DNA from: an uncultured Pseudobdellovibrionaceae bacterium
GTDB taxonomy: Bacteria; Bdellovibrionota; Bdellovibrionia; Bdellovibrionales; Bdellovibrionaceae
Reading direction: 5' to 3'
DNA: 19,934 nt
Assembly (NCBI GenBank): GCA_937900305.1
Contig: CALCCV010000432.1
Span: forward strand, 1 to 19,934
Shown here: positions 14,536 to 19,934 of the stretch, piece by piece
Layout of the letters: each line of letters starts with the position of its first letter
How positions within the stretch are numbered: position 1 is the first letter of the stretch
The notes under the pieces: model-generated
Told to the model about the DNA's origin: nothing
Database searches by the model: none
Seen by the model: the letters and a program-made list of their open reading frames with translations, nothing else
Program-made: the position numbers and the translations under genes

Positions 14536-15516
14536 GTTGAGTTGCAACGGCTGGTTCAAGTGAAAACGGCGTGCCTGAGTTTCATTTGGTACGTGGGCCA
14601 GAACATTCAAACCATCGATTTGCAAGCGCGTGCCTTTCGCAAAAAACACACCCTGAGCATCATCGATCAACAGGGAGTGTTGACCCAATTTGCTGATGAT
14701 CAAAGACTCCATCAGCGTCGCCGTCGGAGCTTGCTCAAGAGACGCTTTCAAAGTTTTCAATTGTTCCAAGTTGGCTTCTATCGCCAAAATCTTTTGTAAA
14801 GAAACCGTGGGATTGCGCCGACCTGAGAATTGCAGGGAGCGCAGAGTGGACTTTGCAATTTGTGGACGAGCTAAAAAAGTCTGACCTAAGCTTGGCAGCG
14901 CTTGCATGTTGCCGATCCGTACATAACCCCCATTTTGTTGGTGATCGTCTTTTGGGTAATCCTTCACTCGAAAGTAGTCACAGAACTCTGTGTAAGGCCC
15001 ACGATTGGCGGTTTCGGGAGAGGTGATGATTTCACCAGAGCTGTCCATGTTCGTGGCTGGAGTGCCGCCGGGTTTGTGACTCCACAACCCATCGTCATCA
15101 CGGCGATACCAGTGATAGTCCCATTCAGGAGCAACAACCAAGGCAATCAGGGTGTCGTCATTTTTACTGCCGAAAGGAAATTCATCTGTCGCTTGCAGGC
15201 CCAAGTCGGCTTTTGCGGCTTCGAGCACCGACTCGCAAGTCAAGCTGCTGTAAATTTTGTCGCTGGCTTCACCCGGTTGTGCAAACGAGTTGGTCGCGCG
15301 ATTGGTGGAATAGTTGTAGCAGTTGTTGTTGTACAACGTCTGGCTGTCGTCATTCCAAAAGGAGAGTTGAATTTTCGGAACAACGGATTGCAAGGGGGTC
15401 GGGGGTGTCTCTTGTGCAAAAGCTGAATGAGAAAAAACCAAACCGAAACTCAAAGTCATTTGCAGCAATGCCATCTGCGTTGCTGTTCTTCCCACTAATG
15501 TCCTCACTAAAGCCAT
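14524..15516 (-). CDS. Exported orphan protein with a conserved-looking Cys/His arrangement
   Basis: A 330-residue protein I do not assign to a named family. The start at 15516 gives a good signal peptide (MALVRTLVGRT... ending HSAFA before QETPP) and has AGGGGGA at 15530-15524, eight bases before it; ATGs at 15558 and 15543 lie upstream without a better site. The mature part has FWNDDSQTLYNNNCYNYSTN with Cys66, FAQPGEASD, a strand ALVVAPEWDYHWYRRDDDGLWSHKPGGTPATN with His135, GPYTEFCDYFRV with Cys179, then a long helical C-terminal half (about 220-300). The NNCYNY, FAQPG, HWYR, WSHKPG and RGPYTEFC blocks read like a conserved module also present in other bacterial hypothetical proteins, from memory only. 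A thiol hydrolase built on Cys66 and His135 is possible but unproven. It overlaps the YiiX gene tail to tail by 12 nt. Confidence 0.75.
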   Translation of the reverse strand: MALVRTLVGRTATQMALLQMTLSFGLVFSHSAFAQETPPTPLQSVVPKIQLSFWNDDSQTLYNNNCYNYSTNRATNSFAQPGEASDKIYSSLTCESVLEAAKADLGLQATDEFPFGSKNDDTLIALVVAPEWDYHWYRRDDDGLWSHKPGGTPATNMDSSGEIITSPETANRGPYTEFCDYFRVKDYPKDDHQQNGGYVRIGNMQALPSLGQTFLARPQIAKSTLRSLQFSGRRNPTVSLQKILAIEANLEQLKTLKASLEQAPTATLMESLIISKLGQHSLLIDDAQGVFFAKGTRLQIDGLNVLAHVPNETQARRFHLNQPLQLNSGN

Positions 15517-15650
15517 CGTGCATTCCCCCTCTGGAGTCCCCATTTTGGATGGACTCATTTTGACGCTACCGAACTACAAAAATCTGGCAAAGGGAAGATG
15601 ATCTTACTCGCTTTTAATGCAATGCAGCCCAGGTCAAAACCAGCCCTACT

Positions 15651-17318
15651 TCAAGGTTTGCGAATGTAATTTATAAAGGCTGCCATACCAAGGACCACGC
15701 TGAGGGCATATCCTGCAAAACTCATGGCTGGCAGTCCCGCAACCAAAGGACCTTTTCCATCGATATAAATCATTGAAGCACTGACAATCAGGGCACCGAT
15801 GATCAAACCGAGAAAAAGCAAATTGAACGAGGCCTCGATCGCCCTTTTGAGATCTTTAGAGTCGGTGAGCTGCAGTTTGAAAGCGTGATCAGGATTGTTG
15901 AGCTTGCGAAACAGCAAATTGATTTGACGAGGCAGGGTTGAAATCAGGTTTCTCGATTCCCGGGCTATTTGCGAGAGTTCATTGGCCAGCTTTTGGGGTT
16001 CAAAACTCTTTTGAACCAATTCGGAAGCCAGAGAAATGGCGTGCTCCAAAAAATCGAAATCTTTATCCAAGCTGCGCCCGACGCCCTCAATGTTGACGAT
16101 GGATTTGAAAAACAGCATCAAGTCGGTCGGCACGACCAGTCCATATTTCGCGGCGATTCCCGACGACGACATCAGGAGCTTGCCAAGGTTTACATTTTTC
16201 AAAGACAAACCATAAAACGGCGCAATCAATTCACGCAGATCTTTTGCAAACAGATCTACGTTGACGCGTTCGTTGAAGGGCGCAATGTCGACGTATTCAT
16301 AGGCCAGCCGTTCGTAGTCCTCTCGGGCCAAGGCTAGTAACATATGGGCAATCGACGTCTGAGTGCTAGGGTTGAGGCGACCAACCACCCCGAAGTCGAT
16401 CAGGCCAATTTTGTTATCTGGGAAAACAAAAAAATTGCCGGCGTGCAAATCTCCGTGAAAAAGTCCGTCTTGAAAAACCATTTTGATGTACGCCCGCAGA
16501 CCAATCTTAACTATGGCGGTGCCCTGAGTGCCCGGTTGGTTCAAGGCCCCGGGTTGTGAAAGTGGCAGCCCTTTCAGGGCTTCCATGACCAAAACTCGCT
16601 CGGTCGTGAGCTCCACATAAACTGCAGGAATTTTCACATCTGTTTCGGTTTCGAAGTTTTTTTGGAAGCGGCGAATGTTGTTGGCTTCGATGACAAAATT
16701 GGTTTCAAGATCCAACGTTCGAAAAAATTCGTGAACGATGCCAACTGGGTTTAGGGTTTTGCTGTCGGCGACATAGGTCTCGAGAAGTTCCGCGATAAAA
16801 TACATGACGTTCAGATCGTCGTTGATCACACTGACAATGCCGGGCCGCTGAACTTTAACAACCACTTCTTCACCGCTGACCAGGCGAGCTTTGTGAACTT
16901 GGGCAATCGATGCTGAACCCATGGGGGATCTTTCAATGTCGGCAAAGATCTCTTGAAAACGATCTCCGTATTCTTCTCGCAAAACACCCAACACCGTTTC
17001 AAACTCGAGTGGGGCGACGCGATCATGAAGTCTTTTGAATTCGTTCACGTAGTCTTCGGGCACCAGATCAGGTCGGGAGGCCAGCAGTTGGCCAAACTTG
17101 ACGAAGGTGGGCCCGAGCTCTTCGAAACTCAGTCGAACGCGTTCGGGAATGGACAGATGTTCAAGGCCCTCGCGAGGATTGAGGCGCGCCAAAATAAATT
17201 TCCCGAGATTGATTTTCTCGAGCAGCTGATAGAAACCGTGCCTAGCGAACACCCCGACGATTGTTCGCATTCTTGCTGCGTTCTTTAGCGTTCTTCCTAT
17301 CGGATTTATCGGACGCAT
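15651..17318 (-). CDS. ubiB: ABC1/UbiB-family atypical kinase-like protein
   Basis: A 555-residue membrane-anchored protein kinase-like protein. Its hallmarks are the KxGQ motif FVKFGQLLASRPDLVP (Lys74 to Gln77), an Ala-rich loop GSASIAQVHKA in place of the Gly loop (134-144), the lysine of VVKVQRPG (Lys155), FHGDLHAGN (Asp290, Asn295) and IDFGVVG (Asp308). Two membrane segments at about 498-520 and 530-551 end the chain. UbiB proteins support ubiquinone biosynthesis and extraction of lipophilic intermediates, while some homologues in bacteria without ubiquinone have other roles, so the symbol is by family. The start ATG 17318 follows GAGGA (17329-17325) with six bases spacing; it lies 77 nt inside the 3' end of rnr, so the two genes are translationally coupled or at least cotranscribed. 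Confidence 0.92.
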   Translation of the reverse strand: MRPINPIGRTLKNAARMRTIVGVFARHGFYQLLEKINLGKFILARLNPREGLEHLSIPERVRLSFEELGPTFVKFGQLLASRPDLVPEDYVNEFKRLHDRVAPLEFETVLGVLREEYGDRFQEIFADIERSPMGSASIAQVHKARLVSGEEVVVKVQRPGIVSVINDDLNVMYFIAELLETYVADSKTLNPVGIVHEFFRTLDLETNFVIEANNIRRFQKNFETETDVKIPAVYVELTTERVLVMEALKGLPLSQPGALNQPGTQGTAIVKIGLRAYIKMVFQDGLFHGDLHAGNFFVFPDNKIGLIDFGVVGRLNPSTQTSIAHMLLALAREDYERLAYEYVDIAPFNERVNVDLFAKDLRELIAPFYGLSLKNVNLGKLLMSSSGIAAKYGLVVPTDLMLFFKSIVNIEGVGRSLDKDFDFLEHAISLASELVQKSFEPQKLANELSQIARESRNLISTLPRQINLLFRKLNNPDHAFKLQLTDSKDLKRAIEASFNLLFLGLIIGALIVSASMIYIDGKGPLVAGLPAMSFAGYALSVVLGMAAFINYIRKP

Positions 17319-19818
17319 CCTTTTTCCTCTTCGCCTGGTGGTTTTGGATTCGCTCTTTCAGATGTTCATACAAAGTCTTTTTCTTTTTGGGACTCGCAGT
17401 TTTGACATCCTCCTCCTCAAGTCCCCTTAGTGACTTAGGGATTTCATTGCGCTGAGAGCGCTGACCCTCGGTGCGACCCTGCAATGTGCGGTGCGAACTT
17501 TTAATTTGCAATCCCGGTGGCGGTCCTCCGCTTCGGCGAACCGTTGATTTTTTAGTCTGTGGCCGACTAGATCGATCGGCAGAGGACTCATTGGCTGTGG
17601 AAGCCGTTTCGTCTTTGGCCCGAAATTGTTTTTCTTCAGGTCGACTGCGACCAGAATCGCGTCGTCCTGGTTTTCGTTTTTTCTCAGTTTGTTCGCTGCG
17701 ATTTTTACGTCGCGGAGGTTTTCCTGATTTCTGGGCGCTGACCTCTTCCCGTTCGCCCTTGTTGCGACTTCGCGCGCTTGTTTGTCCAGATCGGGCGGAT
17801 CGTTCGGTGGGCCGCTTGCCTCCGCGGCGGTTGGCGCTCGCTGATTTTTGCGATTCCTCGCGGTGAACTACGGTGCTGACACCTTTGTCATCCACGCTCA
17901 TTCGCACAAAATTGATTTGTCCAGCTTCAACGTCGGTCTGAGAAATTTGAATGCGAATGGCATCCCCAATTGAAAAGCGAGTTCCTGTTTTTCGGTTGAA
18001 CAGTGCCAGTCGCTCTTCATCAAACTCTAAGTACTCTTTGGCTAGGTCTTCAAGGCGGACTAAGCCGTCGATGTCAAATTCACGAAGTGAAACGAACACT
18101 CCAAATTTAACGACACTGGTGATCAGTCCATCAAATTCTTGACCCAAGTACTTTTGAACGAAGCGGGCTTTTTTGATGCTCATGATTTGGCGTTCGGCTT
18201 TGGCCGATCGCTGTTCGCAGGCCGAGAGGTGAGTCCCTGCGGTTTGCAAATCGTCGAGCTCGTAAGGTTTGTAACGAGAATTTCGGACGACCTGACTTTT
18301 CAACAATCTGTGAACGATCAAATCAGGGTAGCGGCGAATGGGTGAGGTGAAGTGCGTGTAGTGTTCAAAACCCAAACCAAAATGGCCCAAATTGTCTGCA
18401 CTGTATTTCGCCTGATTCATACTTCGTAAAGTCAGAATATTTAAAATCGAACCGTGGGGTGTGCCTTCGAAGGCCTTCAGAGCTTTGCTCAGTTTTTTTT
18501 GAAGTCCTTCGCCGGCCAATTTTTCGTGGCCACCGAAAGTGGCGATGTACTTTTCTAAGTTTGCGATGGCATCAGCAAAAGGAGGTTCGTGAATTCGATA
18601 CATGGCCGGAATTTTTCGATTCGACAGAAATTTTGCGACGGCCACATTGGCGGCGAGCATCAGCTCCTCAATCAGCTTGTGAGCGAACAGTCTTTCGGAT
18701 TTGATGACGTCGACCGGAACTCCCATCGCGTCGATCTCCAGTGTGGTTTCGGGAATCTCTAATTCCATCGAACCTTCGCGCTGGCGTTTGGCCATCAATA
18801 CCGTAGCCAATTGGGAACATCTCAGAATGACATCTTTGACACCGGCCAATTTTTCGCTGACTTGACCGTCAATCACCTCTTGAGCTTCGCCGTACGTTAC
18901 ACGGGCGTGACTTTCCATCACCGCTTCATAAAATGTGGAGTTGGTGCAGACGCCTTGAAAATCGAAATTCATATCGGCCACCAGGCACAAACGGGGCACG
19001 TGCGGATTCAGTGAGCATAAACCGTTGCTCAGAACTTCCGGCAACATCGGAACGACAAAGTTTGGAAAATAAACGCTCGTCCCGCGTTGATAAGCCTCGC
19101 GATCAATGGCCGATCCAGGTTGCACATAGTGGCTGACGTCGGCGATCGCAACTAGGCAGCGAAAGCCACTTCCATTTTGTTCAACAAAAACGGCGTCGTC
19201 GAAATCTTTCGCCGTTGCTCCGTCAATCGTGATCAAAGCGGTGTTTCGCAGATCTTTTCGCTGGGCAAAATCTTGAGGATCTGGATTTCCTTTGAGTGGC
19301 TTCGCCTCTCGCAAAACATCTTCAGGAAATGCATCTGGTATCTGTTGCATGGCGATCACGCGTTGGATGTCGGTCATCGGGCTGGAGGCATCCCCCAGCA
19401 CTTTGGTGATTTCGCCCTCGAAGGAGGCCCCTTCACCAGGATAGCTGGTGATCAGAGCTTCAACGAGTTCCCCGGGTTTGGCATTTTGGCTGCTCTTGAG
19501 CGGCACTCTGAGGGCCTCGCCCCACGCCTTGGAATCATCAAAGATCACTCCAAACTGATCATTCATCAAATTGAAACGGCCGACCACTTTTTTGGTCTTC
19601 CGTTCAACGATGCGAACGATCTCGCCGCGAAATTTATCTTTTTGAAAACGATCTGGAGAGCTTTTCACTTCGACCTTGTCATTGGACATGGCCGACTTCA
19701 TCTCTTGTTTGGGAATGTAGACATCGGGAAATTCTCGATCATCGGGAATGAAAAAGCCAAAACCATCGGGATGTCGTTTGATGGTGCCTTCGAGAAACTG
19801 TTTCTTTTTTTGAGTCAT
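17242..19818 (-). CDS. rnr: Ribonuclease R, lacking the N-terminal HTH and with a long basic tail
   Basis: 3'-5' exoribonuclease of the RNB family that degrades structured RNA to mono- and dinucleotides. At 858 residues it is slightly longer than E. coli RNase R (813), but differently built. It begins directly in the first cold-shock domain (GTIKRHPDGFGFFIPDD, 11-27), without the N-terminal winged helix. The RNB active site TIDGATAKDFDDAV supplies Asp199, 205, 207 and 208, in the same spacing as E. coli Asp272, 278, 280 and 281. HFTSPIRRYPDLIVHR is in the catalytic domain, and an S1 domain (GLITSVVKFGVFVSL) is near 560-640. From about 645 to 858 follows a low-complexity Lys/Arg/Ser-rich tail. 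Start ATG 19818 has AGGAG three bases upstream. Its last 77 nt encode the start of ubiB. Confidence 0.95.
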   Translation of the reverse strand: MTQKKKQFLEGTIKRHPDGFGFFIPDDREFPDVYIPKQEMKSAMSNDKVEVKSSPDRFQKDKFRGEIVRIVERKTKKVVGRFNLMNDQFGVIFDDSKAWGEALRVPLKSSQNAKPGELVEALITSYPGEGASFEGEITKVLGDASSPMTDIQRVIAMQQIPDAFPEDVLREAKPLKGNPDPQDFAQRKDLRNTALITIDGATAKDFDDAVFVEQNGSGFRCLVAIADVSHYVQPGSAIDREAYQRGTSVYFPNFVVPMLPEVLSNGLCSLNPHVPRLCLVADMNFDFQGVCTNSTFYEAVMESHARVTYGEAQEVIDGQVSEKLAGVKDVILRCSQLATVLMAKRQREGSMELEIPETTLEIDAMGVPVDVIKSERLFAHKLIEELMLAANVAVAKFLSNRKIPAMYRIHEPPFADAIANLEKYIATFGGHEKLAGEGLQKKLSKALKAFEGTPHGSILNILTLRSMNQAKYSADNLGHFGLGFEHYTHFTSPIRRYPDLIVHRLLKSQVVRNSRYKPYELDDLQTAGTHLSACEQRSAKAERQIMSIKKARFVQKYLGQEFDGLITSVVKFGVFVSLREFDIDGLVRLEDLAKEYLEFDEERLALFNRKTGTRFSIGDAIRIQISQTDVEAGQINFVRMSVDDKGVSTVVHREESQKSASANRRGGKRPTERSARSGQTSARSRNKGEREEVSAQKSGKPPRRKNRSEQTEKKRKPGRRDSGRSRPEEKQFRAKDETASTANESSADRSSRPQTKKSTVRRSGGPPPGLQIKSSHRTLQGRTEGQRSQRNEIPKSLRGLEEEDVKTASPKKKKTLYEHLKERIQNHQAKRKKDASDKSDRKNAKERSKNANNRRGVR

Positions 19819-19851
19819 GTGCTCCTAGACTATCGGGGAATGGGAAGCACC

Positions 19852-19885
19852 GTCAACGCGTCCCTCAAAAGGGGCGGTCGTTGAC
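19852..19885. promoter_or_regulatory. Inverted repeat of -35-like boxes upstream of rnr
   Basis: GTCAACG (19852-19858) and CGTTGAC (19879-19885) are exact reverse complements 20 nt apart. Each carries a TTGAC core, giving TTGACG on the minus strand toward rnr and TTGACA (19881-19886) on the + strand toward whatever follows the window. The + strand box has a TGAAAT at 19903-19908 (spacing 16). On the minus strand the best -10 would leave a leader of only a few nt before the rnr start, so that side is doubtful. Back-to-back promoters are possible. Confidence 0.3.
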
Positions 19886-19934
19886 AGTGAATCTAATGGG
19901 AATGAAATAATGGGTCATAAATAAGATATGGAAA

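Noticed and set aside
14902..15426. 174-codon + strand ORF opposite the exported orphan gene
   Set aside because: It is an antisense shadow: the minus strand has the signal peptide and the ribosome site, and the + strand product has no features.
1..19934. CRISPR array, insertion sequence, prophage or toxin-antitoxin system
   Set aside because: No regularly spaced identical repeats, no transposase or integrase, no terminal inverted repeats and no toxin-antitoxin pair were seen on either strand.

Overview
The window looks like chromosomal DNA of a Gram-negative bacterium of roughly 50% GC. Evidence for an outer membrane and a busy periplasm is a TonB-type energy transducer, a YceI lipocalin-like protein, and several proteins with clear signal peptides (a secreted HNH-type nuclease, a YiiX-type papain-like hydrolase and two large orphan exported proteins). 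The mix of housekeeping genes with exported hydrolases and lineage-restricted periplasmic proteins suggests the Bdellovibrionota (Bdellovibrio-like) or a relative. That assignment is inference: there is no rRNA or other taxonomic marker here. I see no insertion sequence, prophage, integrase, CRISPR array, tRNA or rRNA.

Layout. Positions 1-333 hold the 3' end of an unrecognised gene on the + strand. Positions 363-7169 form a minus-strand block that reads, in transcription order: TonB-family protein, a large homodimeric 2-oxoacid dehydrogenase E1 (AceE/MdeB type), a serine hydrolase of the alpha/beta fold, an isovaleryl-CoA-dehydrogenase-like acyl-CoA dehydrogenase, and a FabL-like SDR protein. 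The last four are so tightly packed (43-nt overlap, then short gaps) that they are probably one operon for 2-oxoacid/acyl-CoA metabolism. Diverging from it are yceI (7349-7954) and a SAM methyltransferase (8001-8867) on the + strand. The methyltransferase converges on a 535-residue exported orphan protein (8873-10480, minus).

Positions 10481-10767 are a divergent intergenic region with a strong GC hairpin and a possible 24-codon ORF preceded by a perfect Shine-Dalgarno sequence. Then come a lysine 2,3-aminomutase (kamA, 10768-11985, +) and, converging on it with a 1-nt gap, the flavin-dependent thymidylate synthase thyX (minus). Between thyX and the next gene lies about 370 nt with a 12-nt degenerate tandem repeat and a 14-bp perfect palindrome. 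A secreted nuclease (12987-13784, +) and a YiiX-like hydrolase (13864-14535, +) follow; the latter overlaps tail to tail by 12 nt with an exported protein that itself has a conserved-looking Cys/His arrangement (14524-15516, minus). The window ends with rnr (RNase R, 17242-19818) and ubiB-like ABC1 kinase (15651-17318), both minus and overlapping by 77 nt, probably cotranscribed.

Most genes belong to recognisable families. I found no convincing new defence or mobile system. The best leads are the two orphan exported proteins, the SDR lacking the catalytic tyrosine beside a stand-alone E1, the RNase R with a missing N-terminal helix-turn-helix and a roughly 210-residue basic tail, and several intergenic structures.
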